A program made the translations under genes and the position numbers. From an uncultured Lachnospiraceae bacterium (lineage in GTDB: Bacteria > Bacillota > Clostridia > Lachnospirales > Lachnospiraceae): a DNA stretch of 60,758 nt. Numbering within the stretch: position 1 is the stretch's first letter; the number at the start of each line of letters is the position of its first letter. The stretch lies in NCBI GenBank assembly GCA_947566645.1, contig CANOKL010000024.1, positions 1-60,758 of the forward strand, in the 5' to 3' direction. A model generated the notes under the pieces. It ran no database searches, was not told where the DNA came from, and saw nothing but the letters and a program-made list of their open reading frames with translations. Positions 8,436 to 17,825 of the stretch are shown one piece after another.

Positions 8436-10025
8436 TCATACAACCGCTTCAATCAGAATCTTCTCCCCCAGTATGACTTCCCGCACTCCTGTCTGCTTTT
8501 TCTTATTAAAGTTAAAGCTGAGCATATAACCCTTGTGCAGATGGTAATCATCAAGATACCCGGCCAGCTGCCTTTCTCCACGCAGATTATACTCATTTCC
8601 ATGGTAAATTTTCATTTCTATAATATACTGCCGCCCGAGGTAATCCACAATCACATCCGTACGCCCCATACTTCTTGTTCTGGATTCTATATAATAATTG
8701 CCAACCCCATTAATAATCGGCTTTAAATAAAGCAGAAAAAGCCGCCGTCCATTCTCTTCCACAAACTTATCCGTACGGTCTGAGTAAATGTCCGTAAAAT
8801 GCTCTACAAACTTTTCTAATACTAATTCCATATCCAACTCATTTCCCCGGATAAACTGATTTTTTATCTGCATGGATGCGGAATAGGTACTGCTCCCCAG
8901 CATCTCTTCTGTCAGATAATAGTTATAAAGTCTCGTCTCAAAGATCCGGTTCGCTACAACAATCTGCTCCCCGGCACATTTTATGAAGCCAAAGCGGATA
9001 CCGATATCCATCGCTGGATAATCCGGGCTGTAGGCAATACTTTTTCCGGTAAACAGCAGTGTATAAATCATCTCCGACAGCTCAGGAAATTCATCCAGCT
9101 TCTTGCGTACATCATCGAACAGCGTATTGGATTCCTGAAGCAGAAGCTTCACTGCCGCCTGAAATCCTTCCCTTGTCCACGCAGAAGCTCTGTCAGGAAA
9201 TTCCCCGCTCCCTGCAACCTGTTCATCCAGTATCTTACACAGCCTGGATACAAGGAAAGGGTAGCCGGACGTATAGTCATACACCTGCCGTGCAATGTAT
9301 GCTATGTCCATGCCTGTATGGTAATCCTTCTCATAGTCCTGAAGCATTCCCGCGATTCCCTCTTCCGTAAGGCTCATGCTTATGTTAAAATCAGCTGCAA
9401 TATTCCATGGGCTGTTGTATTTGGATTCCTCCGGGGCATGAAGCCTTAATTTTAGATTTTTAATGTCATATACCCCTGCAAGAATTACTGATTTAAAGGT
9501 ATGGTCCCTCCCACCTCTCTGTCTCAGATACTTTTCTCTCAGCAGGCCCAGAAAGGACAGGAAGATCTGATTGTCTGCATTTTTATCCACTTCATCAATG
9601 GTGAGAATCACCTCTCTCTCACTCCTGCTGCACAGAGTTGTTATTCTCTTTCCAAAATCCCGCAGCGGAAACTCCTCTGAAACCGGAGCCTCCCACACCC
9701 TGAGCAAATCATCCGGAACTCCCTGCGCTTCCAGGCGGTCTGCGATGTCCATAATGAGTCCTCTGGCAAGCGTTCCCAGTGACCGGAAATATTCATCCGC
9801 TGCTTCGAAGCTGATATCAACCACAATATACTTCTCCTTAAGCCTGTGGTACAGAAGTTCCAGTGTCGTTGTCTTCCCGAACTGGCGGGCCCGGTTCATT
9901 GTAAAATATTCCCCCGGCTCAATATACCGGTCAATGATCTGGTCAAGCATATCCGTAGTATCCGCCATATAATGGAGAGATGGTATACATATACCTGTGG
10001 TATTAAACTTTTTACTGCCTGCCAT
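8436..10025 (-). CDS. AAA-like ATPase with C-terminal PD-(D/E)XK nuclease-like domain
   Basis: 529 residues. The start is the ATG six bases after GGAGG at about 10032-10036. The N-terminal AAA domain has a phosphate-loop-like ARQFGKTTTLELL (residues 45-57) in place of a full Walker A, and Walker B VILTIDEVDK. The C-terminal domain has DVIVDYLGRQYIIEMKIY (D...ExK) followed by GERQLAGYLDDY, a PD-(D/E)XK arrangement. This two-domain family is common and often multi-copy in gut Clostridia and Bacteroidetes; its role is unknown, with defence or mobile-element functions suggested. Monocistronic. Confidence 0.85.
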   Translation of the reverse strand: MAGSKKFNTTGICIPSLHYMADTTDMLDQIIDRYIEPGEYFTMNRARQFGKTTTLELLYHRLKEKYIVVDISFEAADEYFRSLGTLARGLIMDIADRLEAQGVPDDLLRVWEAPVSEEFPLRDFGKRITTLCSRSEREVILTIDEVDKNADNQIFLSFLGLLREKYLRQRGGRDHTFKSVILAGVYDIKNLKLRLHAPEESKYNSPWNIAADFNISMSLTEEGIAGMLQDYEKDYHTGMDIAYIARQVYDYTSGYPFLVSRLCKILDEQVAGSGEFPDRASAWTREGFQAAVKLLLQESNTLFDDVRKKLDEFPELSEMIYTLLFTGKSIAYSPDYPAMDIGIRFGFIKCAGEQIVVANRIFETRLYNYYLTEEMLGSSTYSASMQIKNQFIRGNELDMELVLEKFVEHFTDIYSDRTDKFVEENGRRLFLLYLKPIINGVGNYYIESRTRSMGRTDVIVDYLGRQYIIEMKIYHGNEYNLRGERQLAGYLDDYHLHKGYMLSFNFNKKKQTGVREVILGEKILIEAVV

Positions 10026-10153
10026 ATAACACCTCCGAAATTTCATCTATATTTCCGTATTCTGTCTTCAGAAATCTCATGTAACCATATTTTTATTATA
10101 GCAAGATTTACGGAATTAACAACACTTTCTAACCGATTCACCATTCACAAATT

Positions 10154-12253
10154 CTAATCCATACAGGTAGAAATTTTTTCCGCTTTATGCATTGTGTATT
10201 TATAAACTGTATATAAGATCATTCCCACTCCCAGCAGCATAACTGCAAGAATTGCAAGGGCTTTTATCTCTAACGCACTGATCACTCCATCATTCATAAA
10301 ATCCATAACAAAGGCAAAAGCAAATCCAAGAACACAGCCGATCACTCCCGGATACTGTATGATACGGGTAATTTGCTTTTTCAGCACATTTCTCTTATAA
10401 CGCGTGTCTGCCCCAAGTTTTGTCAGACTTACAAAAAGTTCCTTATTATCTGCTGCCACAGAAATACTTCTCACATATGCCATTACACTGACTGCTGCCA
10501 GAGATATAATAAAGATATAAAGACATAACATTACATAAACGCTGATCATCTGCATGCTGTCCTGCACAGTAATAATATTGAACGCAGGCGCATATTTCCA
10601 ATCTCCAAGAAGTATATTGTTGTCTATGGTCATATTGATTTTATCCCCATACACGTACTCTTCTCCCGCCTCATCTGCTATTTTCTGCGCCCATATATTC
10701 CAATAGCCCATATGGTTGGAACGGTCTGTAGCACGTTCTACATACTGTGCAAGAAGATCCCTGGCAAAATCATAAGAATCCTCTACATTTGCTGCGTTAA
10801 AGGAAATAATCGTTTCCTTATACACATCTTTCACCCCTTCTGTCATCTCCCGATACTCTTCATCACACACAACATAGGCAAATGGTTCGCTGATCGGCGC
10901 CAGAACATCACTCTCCACGGTTCCTCCGCAGGTGAGAGGATATATTTTCCCGGTATCCGGATTCATGGCTTCCTGTAATCCGTCCTCATACTCAAAAAAT
11001 CCTTTATAACCGGTTGTCGTAACGGTCTGATAAGTGCCTGGCTCTATCTTGATTTCCTTGCCAGACAGCTTCTCAAAATCACTCTCTGAAACAAAAAGAG
11101 AGGTCATCTCTCTATCTCTGTAAACTTCAATATATCTGCTTGTCTCCTCATCAAGATCTTTCGCACGATAGGAAACAACAAGGTTAGCTGCTGTATTTTC
11201 CGTAAAATCAGTCACTTCGATTCCGTAAGCAGAAGCAGTATGGTCAATCTCTTCTTTTCCTATCTGATCTTCCAGGACAGGGTAATGAAGGGAAAAATCC
11301 TTGCTGTTTTCTGTATGTACCGCACCTTCTGCAAGCACATACTGCATTCCGTAAAAAGCAGCAAAACCGCATACAAATATAAGAAGTGTCATCACGCACA
11401 TATTCTTTGTCGCTGACTTGGCCGTAAAACGCATAAGGCTGATCGAAACAAGATTTCTATAGTATTTGCTTTTGTTTTTCCTGGCGCGGCTCTGAGCAAC
11501 AGCTGACAATAGAATAAAATAAATTCCTACAAGGGACAGCAGATAAAAAAGATTTACGATTCCCGGAAGTCTAATTCCAAAGACTTTGGCCGCCACCTGC
11601 GGAAGACCAGCCCCAAGAAGAATTCCTATAACTGTCAGCACGACACCCACAGGAAACGTCCAGCCTTTAATCTCCTTTACCATTTCTGTTTTCTGCTGTG
11701 TACGGAGAATCTCCATAATATCGGAGCGGTTAATAAATCGTCTTCCTGCAATCCCCAGAACACAGGCAAGGACACATGCAAAAAGAATCCCCGGAAGAAA
11801 CCCAGCCGCCCCAAACCGGTACGTCATCTGCTCATTGGAAATGATAAACAGCTCAAATAATTTCCAGATCAGGTACGATGCCGGAACCGAAAACAAAAGG
11901 CCCAGAAAAGAAGCCAGCGCTGTCACAACAGAAAGTTCTTTGAAAAGGAGCCTTTTCAGCTGTCTTTTTTCTGTTCCCAATGCCATTAAGATTCCATACT
12001 CTCTCGCCTTAAACCGGAAGAAAAGACCAGAGGCATACACGGTAAATACAAAGCATCCCACTGCGGTTACCCCCAGAAGAAGAGATGCTATTTTTCTTGT
12101 ATCTCCTCCCTCGGGAAGAAATGTCTGCACCGTAGGTCCAAAATACATCAAACAAAAGGATGTCACAAGAAGAACCGATAAGAACACGCAGAAACTTAAC
12201 AGATAATACTGTCCCTTTGTGTTTTTCCGAAGTTTTTTATAAATTCTATTCAT
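10154..12253 (-). CDS. FtsX-family ABC transporter permease (BceB-like), module a
   Basis: About 700 residues. One N-terminal membrane helix, a cluster of helices, a large extracytoplasmic domain (roughly residues 310-570, rich in acidic residues) and a C-terminal three-helix FtsX unit. The start ATG at 12253 lies inside the end of the ATPase gene (8-bp overlap, ATGAATAG). Permeases of this shape move or sense peptide antibiotics such as bacitracin and lantibiotics. The PEGGDTRK motif after the first helix is shared with the module b permease. Confidence 0.9.
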   Translation of the reverse strand: MNRIYKKLRKNTKGQYYLLSFCVFLSVLLVTSFCLMYFGPTVQTFLPEGGDTRKIASLLLGVTAVGCFVFTVYASGLFFRFKAREYGILMALGTEKRQLKRLLFKELSVVTALASFLGLLFSVPASYLIWKLFELFIISNEQMTYRFGAAGFLPGILFACVLACVLGIAGRRFINRSDIMEILRTQQKTEMVKEIKGWTFPVGVVLTVIGILLGAGLPQVAAKVFGIRLPGIVNLFYLLSLVGIYFILLSAVAQSRARKNKSKYYRNLVSISLMRFTAKSATKNMCVMTLLIFVCGFAAFYGMQYVLAEGAVHTENSKDFSLHYPVLEDQIGKEEIDHTASAYGIEVTDFTENTAANLVVSYRAKDLDEETSRYIEVYRDREMTSLFVSESDFEKLSGKEIKIEPGTYQTVTTTGYKGFFEYEDGLQEAMNPDTGKIYPLTCGGTVESDVLAPISEPFAYVVCDEEYREMTEGVKDVYKETIISFNAANVEDSYDFARDLLAQYVERATDRSNHMGYWNIWAQKIADEAGEEYVYGDKINMTIDNNILLGDWKYAPAFNIITVQDSMQMISVYVMLCLYIFIISLAAVSVMAYVRSISVAADNKELFVSLTKLGADTRYKRNVLKKQITRIIQYPGVIGCVLGFAFAFVMDFMNDGVISALEIKALAILAVMLLGVGMILYTVYKYTMHKAEKISTCMD

Positions 12254-12998
12254 TGTCCTCATCTCCTCCAAGCACTCTCAAAATATCCAGAAGCTCATCC
12301 ATAAATTCACGCCGTGTTCCTCTCCGTTTCACTTCCTGATGAATCTGTCCATCCTTTAAAACAACAACTCTGTCGCAGAAAGAAGCTGCATAGCTGTCGT
12401 GGGTCACCATAAAAATAGTCGCGTCGATCTGCTCCTTTGCCTGTAAAAAGGCGTCGATTACTGCCTTACAGGATCTGCTGTCAAGATTTCCGGTCGGCTC
12501 GTCTGCAAGAATGATATATGGGTGATTCATAAGCGCTCTTGCAACTGCTGTCCTCTGTTTTTCGCCGCCTGATATTTCTGCCGGGTACTTATCCATAATC
12601 TTCTTAATTCCAAACAGGCTGCATAATTTCTCTGATTTTGCTTCCATCTGTGCAATCTGCTTCTTTGCAATAATCTGTGGAAGGCATATGTTTTCCCGGA
12701 CTGTAAGACCATCCAGAAGCATAAAATCCTGAAATACAAATCCCAGCTTTTCATTCCTTACATGGGCAAGCTGGCGCTCATCCAGGCTGGAGATATCCAT
12801 ATCTCCCAACCGGATATTTCCGCTGTCATGGGGAATAAAACAGGAAATACAATTTAAAAGAGTTGTTTTTCCGCTCCCGGATGGTCCCATGACCGCCACA
12901 AATTCTCCTTTTTCTACATGAAGTGAAACGTCCTTTAATACCGGATATGTATTCACGCCATTTGTGTAACTTTTGTTCAGCTTTTCTACCTCTAACAT
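12246..12998 (-). CDS. ABC transporter ATP-binding protein (BceA-like), module a
   Basis: 250 residues beginning MLEVEKLNKSYTNG, chosen for the GGGAGG seven bases upstream. Walker A GPSGSGKTTLLN, Q-loop GFVFQDFMLLDG, signature ISGGEKQR, Walker B YIILADEPTG, H-loop MVTHD. MacB/LolD-type ATPase that powers the FtsX permease encoded downstream. Divergent from the LytTR response regulator gene at 13233, so that system is its likely controller. Confidence 0.95.
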   Translation of the reverse strand: MLEVEKLNKSYTNGVNTYPVLKDVSLHVEKGEFVAVMGPSGSGKTTLLNCISCFIPHDSGNIRLGDMDISSLDERQLAHVRNEKLGFVFQDFMLLDGLTVRENICLPQIIAKKQIAQMEAKSEKLCSLFGIKKIMDKYPAEISGGEKQRTAVARALMNHPYIILADEPTGNLDSRSCKAVIDAFLQAKEQIDATIFMVTHDSYAASFCDRVVVLKDGQIHQEVKRRGTRREFMDELLDILRVLGGDEDNE

Positions 12999-13031
12999 GC
13001 TGCATCCTCCCTTGCTGGTTGTGTTGGTTCT

Positions 13032-13084
13032 ATTATAAGAAAACAGGTTAAATTTCTCTCGTCCCATAATGTCATTTTTGACAT
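13032..13084 (-). promoter_or_regulatory. Control region of ABC module a
   Basis: A minus-strand TATAAT (13037-13032) has no good -35 box 17 bases upstream, suggesting activator dependence. Upstream of it lies the inverted repeat ATGTCA-TTTT-TGACAT (13069-13084), a candidate response-regulator site. LytTR regulators usually bind direct repeats, so this assignment is tentative. Confidence 0.42.
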
Positions 13085-13232
13085 GGATTTTGTAAAGTTT
13101 GTGTGATATTATGATGTAGGTGTCAAAAACACGCTTTCGTACATCTTTGCATTAATCCTGAAGTAATAGTGCCCGATACGAAATGTACGGTTAATGAGTG
13201 TGGGTTGTATTAGACACCAGGGAGGTTCCATC

Positions 13233-13934
13233 ATGAAAATAGCAATCTGTGACGATGACAGGCAGCTCCGTAAGGATCTGCATCATTTGATCGAAGTCCA
13301 GCTTGACCTTATGGCAGTCACCTATGAAATAGAGGAATACGAATCAGGAATTTCTCTTCTTGATCATATTGATAAAAAAGAACCGGACATTCTCTTTCTT
13401 GACATTGAGATGCCGGGAATGGGCGGAATGGACACAGCCAAAGCCCTCCGGAATCTTGAAAAAAAGATGCTGATTATCTTTATCACCGCATATCCTGACT
13501 ACGTTTTCCAGGGATACGAGGTACATGCCTTTCATTATATTTTAAAACCATATAAAAAAACGAAATTAAAAGAAGTACTGGAAAGTGCTGTAAAGGAACT
13601 TGCTTCACAGGAAGACCAGTTCTATATAATACAGCAAAAAGCCGGAACACTCCGTCTGAGCCTTCGGGAAATCGCCTATTTTAAAAGTGATAAACGTAAT
13701 GTATGCGCAGTACAGAAAAGCGGAGAGCAGATTTCTTTTTATAAAAAATTAGATGAAGTGGAGGAAGAGCTTCCGGATTATTTTCAGCGCATTCATAACC
13801 GTTATCTTGTAAATATGAACTATATTTCCAAGGTGGAAAGTTCTTCCTGCATCTGCGGCGGAGAAGAACTTCCCGTAAGCCGTACTTACAAACAGCCTCT
13901 TGCAGTCTCCTTTGCAAGAACAATGTTAAATTGA
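13233..13934 (+). CDS. LytTR-family response regulator, module a
   Basis: 233 residues. Receiver domain with acidic pocket ICDDDRQ and phospho-acceptor Asp in ILFLDIEMPG; C-terminal LytTR DNA-binding domain (from about residue 135) with REIAYFKSDKRNV and HNRYLVNMNYI. The start follows GGGAGG by seven bases. It is divergent from the BceAB-like genes and cotranscribed with the GHKL kinase 15 bp downstream. Confidence 0.94.
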   Translation: MKIAICDDDRQLRKDLHHLIEVQLDLMAVTYEIEEYESGISLLDHIDKKEPDILFLDIEMPGMGGMDTAKALRNLEKKMLIIFITAYPDYVFQGYEVHAFHYILKPYKKTKLKEVLESAVKELASQEDQFYIIQQKAGTLRLSLREIAYFKSDKRNVCAVQKSGEQISFYKKLDEVEEELPDYFQRIHNRYLVNMNYISKVESSSCICGGEELPVSRTYKQPLAVSFARTMLN

Positions 13935-13949
13935 GAAAGGAGCATCCTT

Positions 13950-15239
13950 ATGGGTACATCCGCCATTATTTTTATCTTTGACAGGCTGACAAATATCATG
14001 CAATTTATTACCGGATATTTCTTTATGAAATGTATGGACTGCACGATGAAAAAAAGAAAAGGACGTTTCCCCTTTCTTTTTGGACTTGTACTTTATTCCA
14101 TTATATCCACTCTGGTAATCTTTCCAAAAGATATGACCAATATTTCCTCTGCGCTGCTTTTATTTGCCCTGGCAAACTTTACGCTTTACAAAGGAAAATG
14201 GCTTGTAAAACTTTCCATGATCCTTATTTTTCTGCCGATTGCCGCCTCCGTCAATCTTCTTTATATAGACATCGGAGGGTTTGTCTTCATGCAGTTTTTT
14301 ACGGAAAAAGATGAAACTGCAACTGCCATTTTTTCTACAGTTACTTTTGTTGTACAGCCTGTTTTCTGGAGGACTTTCTACCGCTTTTTCAGTCCTTCCC
14401 TGAAAAAAATCCAGAACATATTTACAGACAAGGCATGGGGCATTGTGGATGTGATCAGCCTTGCTTCCTTTTCTGCATTATTCAGCTGTATTTATCTTGC
14501 ACCGGAGCATAAAACCTATTTCATCTGGCCATGTATCGCTGCCTGCCTGATTACCAATATCGGAAGCGTACGTCTTGCCGCATATCTGGCAGACGGGCTC
14601 CATGCAGATCTGGAACGGAAAAATCTTCAGTTACAGAAAAATTATTATGAAGAACTGGAACACAACCAGAATCAGATCCGTCAGTTCCGCCACGATATGA
14701 ATAACCACCTATCTATTGTAGGAAGTCTTCTGGATGAAGGAAGCCTTTCGGAAGCAAAAGAATATTTCAGCAGCATCTCCGGATATATGCAGACCGCCAA
14801 CCGGAAATTTTGCCAGAACAGCGTAGTCAATGCTGTAATAAACGCAAAATACCAGATGATCACAAACGCGTCCATCGATGCCTTTCTGAATATAGACATC
14901 GACAAAATGATGTTTATTGATGATATGAGCCTTTGTACCATCTTTGCAAATACATTGGACAATGCGATTGAAGCCTGCCGTAAAATAGAAGAGCCCGCAA
15001 AAAGGAAACTGGAACTGAGATGCCGTCACACCGAAAACGGATACTTCAGCTTTGAACTGGGCAACAGCAAAGTCAATGAAATCAACGAAAAAAAAGGGCG
15101 CTTCCTCTCCGATAAAGAAGACCAGAGCGCCCACGGAATCGGTATTTTCTCTGTAAAAGAAATCGTGGATAAATACGATGGAACACTGGATATTTCTTAT
15201 AATAAAGAGTGGTTTCAGGTTGTGATTTTGATTGGATAA
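13950..15239 (+). CDS. GHKL sensor histidine kinase (AgrC/NatK-like), module a
   Basis: 429 residues with about six membrane helices in the first 210, then a coiled segment, H-box FRHDMNNHLSIV, N-box NTLDNAIEAC and G-box HGIGIFSVKEIVDKYDG. It should sense an extracellular peptide or envelope signal and phosphorylate the adjacent LytTR regulator. The ribosome site AAGGAG lies seven bases before the ATG. Confidence 0.93.
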   Translation: MGTSAIIFIFDRLTNIMQFITGYFFMKCMDCTMKKRKGRFPFLFGLVLYSIISTLVIFPKDMTNISSALLLFALANFTLYKGKWLVKLSMILIFLPIAASVNLLYIDIGGFVFMQFFTEKDETATAIFSTVTFVVQPVFWRTFYRFFSPSLKKIQNIFTDKAWGIVDVISLASFSALFSCIYLAPEHKTYFIWPCIAACLITNIGSVRLAAYLADGLHADLERKNLQLQKNYYEELEHNQNQIRQFRHDMNNHLSIVGSLLDEGSLSEAKEYFSSISGYMQTANRKFCQNSVVNAVINAKYQMITNASIDAFLNIDIDKMMFIDDMSLCTIFANTLDNAIEACRKIEEPAKRKLELRCRHTENGYFSFELGNSKVNEINEKKGRFLSDKEDQSAHGIGIFSVKEIVDKYDGTLDISYNKEWFQVVILIG

Positions 15240-15271
15240 AGCTAATTAGCTTCTAAATGCTCTGAAAGAGA

Positions 15272-15325
15272 GGTTAAGGCAGGACACCTTCCTTTTTACG
15301 GGAACATATCCTGCCTAACTTTTTT
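15272..15325 (+). terminator. Rho-independent terminator after the module a kinase
   Basis: Arms around GTTAAGGCAGGA and TCCTGCCTAAC pair across a loop of about 25 bases and are followed by a run of six T. It stands 33 bp after the kinase stop and directly before the end of the converging Abi gene. Confidence 0.7.
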
Positions 15326-15326
15326 A

Positions 15327-16265
15327 TTATAATTCTGCTTTGGTATATTTTTTCATTCTTCCGATTTTCTCCCATTTCTTTGGAAATCCCATTTTGTCAA
15401 GGACCTCTTTATGTACTGGATGCTTTCGGAAACACACTTTTAATTCATGAAAAAATGCTTTAAATTCATCTTCCGGCAACAAGAGCTTCAAAGTAATCAA
15501 CTGTGCGAACAAGTCATTCTTTCCATACATGTATCGCCCAGATTCTCTCAGTAAAGAAAGTCTTTCATGAAGCTTCATATCGCATAAAGCATCCTTGGTT
15601 CGAAAGTCGAACAACCGATCATTATGAGCGCACACATTTCTAAACTTTGTCATGACTGCTAACATCTTCGTCATCTCATTGATTTTAATCGGTCCAAAAT
15701 CCTGACAGACTTGTATCTGCACCCGCCCTTTTTGACAGCTATATATTTTAGATAACTGCCCTATCGTCAATACATTGAACAGCACCCACAACGGTACATA
15801 TTTATATTTTATCATATAGTGACGAATGTATACATAATCGCTATCGTTTCTAAGCTGACCTTTCATAATTTTCAACATATTCTGAATCACAATCTTTTTC
15901 TTTCCCGAATAATCATAATGTCTAATGTCCAGGTAATCATTTTGCATATCGCCATACGAAAGACAAAAATGATACGATAAAGAAGACTTAATATTTCTCT
16001 CCACCATTAAGATATACTTTATGAAAATACTCCGCAAATCATTATCGAATTGATACAATTCATAAATATCTCCAAAAGCAACCCCATCTTGAAATTGATT
16101 CGTTACTGGATTCTTATATGCCTCTTTATATCCATTGATTAACGGGAAATATCCTGTTTTAAACAATATCTTTTTGGCATATTCTTCATCCTGTATTGCC
16201 AGATTCTTTTTCTCTTTTAAAAAGGCAATCTGCTCATCATATGTTAAAAACCCTTTTTTCTCCAT
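15327..16265 (-). CDS. Abi_2 (AbiD/AbiF) family abortive-infection-like protein
   Basis: 312 residues, the usual length for the family. N-terminal LTYDEQIAFLKEKK and TGYFPLINGYK are characteristic, and FRNVCAHNDRLFD (about residues 218-230) carries the Rx4-6H pattern typical of HEPN-like ribonucleases. Family members abort phage infection or act as toxins. The start follows a weak GGGGA. It is expressed from its own consensus promoter through a structured leader RNA (see 16295-16360), which recalls AbiF systems said to be controlled by an associated RNA. It lies between peptide-sensing modules and shares no operon with them. Confidence 0.88.
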   Translation of the reverse strand: MEKKGFLTYDEQIAFLKEKKNLAIQDEEYAKKILFKTGYFPLINGYKEAYKNPVTNQFQDGVAFGDIYELYQFDNDLRSIFIKYILMVERNIKSSLSYHFCLSYGDMQNDYLDIRHYDYSGKKKIVIQNMLKIMKGQLRNDSDYVYIRHYMIKYKYVPLWVLFNVLTIGQLSKIYSCQKGRVQIQVCQDFGPIKINEMTKMLAVMTKFRNVCAHNDRLFDFRTKDALCDMKLHERLSLLRESGRYMYGKNDLFAQLITLKLLLPEDEFKAFFHELKVCFRKHPVHKEVLDKMGFPKKWEKIGRMKKYTKAEL

Positions 16266-16294
16266 TTCCCCGCCGCCTTTGTACTTCCCGTAAA

Positions 16295-16360
16295 TAACGA
16301 AAGGCCCCCGCAGGAGCCTCCCGGACTACGGGCTTCTCAAGTTTCCGTAGTGCGATCACT
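16295..16360 (-). ncRNA. Structured RNA upstream of the Abi gene (candidate abiF-type RNA)
   Basis: Transcription from the promoter at 16367-16395 would yield an RNA with two adjacent hairpins. The first pairs ACTACGG (16351-16345) with CCGTAGT (16331-16325). The second pairs GGGAGGCTCC with GGGGCCTTTC (16322-16299) around a TGCG loop, ten pairs including GU. No T-run follows, so the RNA either continues into the Abi mRNA or is processed. From memory, a conserved RNA motif named abiF has been described beside genes of this family; whether this matches it is untested. Confidence 0.6.
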
Positions 16361-16366
16361 AGGTAT

Positions 16367-16395
16367 AGTATATCCTCAACAACCACTTTTGTCAA
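16367..16395 (-). promoter_or_regulatory. Consensus promoter for the Abi leader RNA
   Basis: TTGACA (16395-16390), exactly 17 bases, TATACT (16372-16367) on the minus strand, about 100 bp before the Abi start codon. Such a strong promoter is unusual for a toxin-like gene and points to a constitutively made leader or small RNA. Confidence 0.8.
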
Positions 16396-16438
16396 GAAAA
16401 AACCATACCTCTGTTATTCTATGAACAGCATTTGTTTT

Positions 16439-16537
16439 TTATGCATTTAACGGTATTTCCAGATAGCCGTCCTTTTTCCCATTTACAGGTGGAAATTTTG
16501 CCAAAACGGCGTAGTCATTCATAAATTTATACTTCAT
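16439..16537 (-). CDS. Possible 32-residue peptide coupled to the module b kinase
   Basis: The ORF begins inside the last codons of the kinase gene (11-bp overlap). GGAGG lies five bases before its ATG. It reads MKYKFMNDYAVLAKFPPVN then GKKDGYLEIPLNA. It has no Cys, no membrane span and no AgrD-like signature. Against a real gene, 27 bp of it (16491-16517) match, 25 of 27, DNA of the module a kinase (14803-14829) in the opposite reading sense. The segment could therefore be a relic of a GHKL kinase on the plus strand (KFCQNGVV) that happens to be open. Confidence 0.38.
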   Translation of the reverse strand: MKYKFMNDYAVLAKFPPVNGKKDGYLEIPLNA

Positions 16538-17825
16538 CTTTACCTCCTATTGAATCATCCGTAATTGGAATAATAATACTTATCATAAATTCACTATCCT
16601 GAGCAACAATAGATAAATGTCCATTATAGATTTGTATAACCCTTTTTACATTAATAAGTCCATATCCGTGAAATGCTTTATTATTTTTAGTAGTTTTTAT
16701 TGTATTATCAAAATATCTCATACTGTTCTTAATTACTATGGACAGAAAATCTCCTTTATATTGACTTTTAAAAATAATATATCTCTCTTCAATATCCACC
16801 TTTTCACAAGCTTCAATAGCGTTATCTAATAAATTACCAAATAGAGTAGTTATCTCTAGTGGTTGCATAAAAGAACCCTTTGAAAAGTCTACATTACATT
16901 CTATCGTGATTCCCAATTCTTCTGCTTTACAAATTTTATCTGCTAAAATTATATTTAAAAAAACATTTCCTGTTTCATAATATGAACCGTATTTTTTGAT
17001 TTTTTCACTAATTGTTTTATCAATTGCTGAATTTCCAGTTACTAAAAAGAAATTTTTCAAATCATGATAAATCTCTTTTACTTTTTCCTCTTCTTCCAAA
17101 CGTTTTAGATAATATTCATTTTTCATTTCAAGTTGACTTAAGGCTATTTCCTCCTCTCGCTTTTTTCTCTGTGTTAAAACATATTGGTTAGTAAAAATTA
17201 CATTGCTTATAAATGCCATCAGTATACATACAATACATATTATAATCATAATTTTATACCTTGTTTTTCCTACTTGTGGCATAATAAGATACAAACATTC
17301 TAAAACTACTACAAAAGAAAAAGAAAAAATAATAATAGGCAAGCCGTCTTTAAATTTTTCTATTCCTTTAATGTTACTAATTATTTTTTCAACTACAAAA
17401 GAAAAGAAAAGTAGCAATGCTTTTGCCATCAATATTACACTTAAAGTAAATTCAAATGCACTATTTAATGATGTTGTAGATGCATATACAGTTCTTCCCA
17501 CCAAATCCCAACTTTGAATCGCTATTATTTCACTTATATCTAATAGAAAAAGATAAATCACTCCATATATAAATAAGCTTTTAACATTACACTTGTAATA
17601 TAGTTTCCCAATTAAAACAACTACTATTTCAAATATGAGAAACTTGACCCATACATCCAAGTCTAAATATGTACAAAATGATGCTTGACTAACAATAATA
17701 ATATAAAAACAAACTTTTTTTATTTTTGATTTTTCTTCTTCATTTGCAAGTAACAGGAAAAAACACCATGTCTCAAAGCAAGTAATAAGACTATCGAATA
17801 ATATTTCATGTAGCTTCACTATCAT
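16527..17825 (-). CDS. GHKL sensor histidine kinase, module b
   Basis: 432 residues. About six to seven membrane helices to residue 215, a coiled coil, H-box IYHDLKNFFLVTG, N-box NLLDNAIEACEKV and G-box FHGYGLINVKRVIQIYNG. Its start overlaps the response regulator stop by 4 bp (ATGA). The architecture matches the kinase at 39815 (same KEIYHD-KN region), so the two belong to one subfamily. The DNA is visibly more A+T-rich than the ABC genes beside it. Likely senses a peptide signal for the LytTR partner. Confidence 0.92.
   Translation of the reverse strand: MIVKLHEILFDSLITCFETWCFFLLLANEEEKSKIKKVCFYIIIVSQASFCTYLDLDVWVKFLIFEIVVVLIGKLYYKCNVKSLFIYGVIYLFLLDISEIIAIQSWDLVGRTVYASTTSLNSAFEFTLSVILMAKALLLFFSFVVEKIISNIKGIEKFKDGLPIIIFSFSFVVVLECLYLIMPQVGKTRYKIMIIICIVCILMAFISNVIFTNQYVLTQRKKREEEIALSQLEMKNEYYLKRLEEEEKVKEIYHDLKNFFLVTGNSAIDKTISEKIKKYGSYYETGNVFLNIILADKICKAEELGITIECNVDFSKGSFMQPLEITTLFGNLLDNAIEACEKVDIEERYIIFKSQYKGDFLSIVIKNSMRYFDNTIKTTKNNKAFHGYGLINVKRVIQIYNGHLSIVAQDSEFMISIIIPITDDSIGGKDEV

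Noticed and set aside
11586..12206. 206-codon frame antisense to the module a permease
   Set aside because: No ribosome site and no recognisable domain; it mirrors membrane-helix coding DNA.
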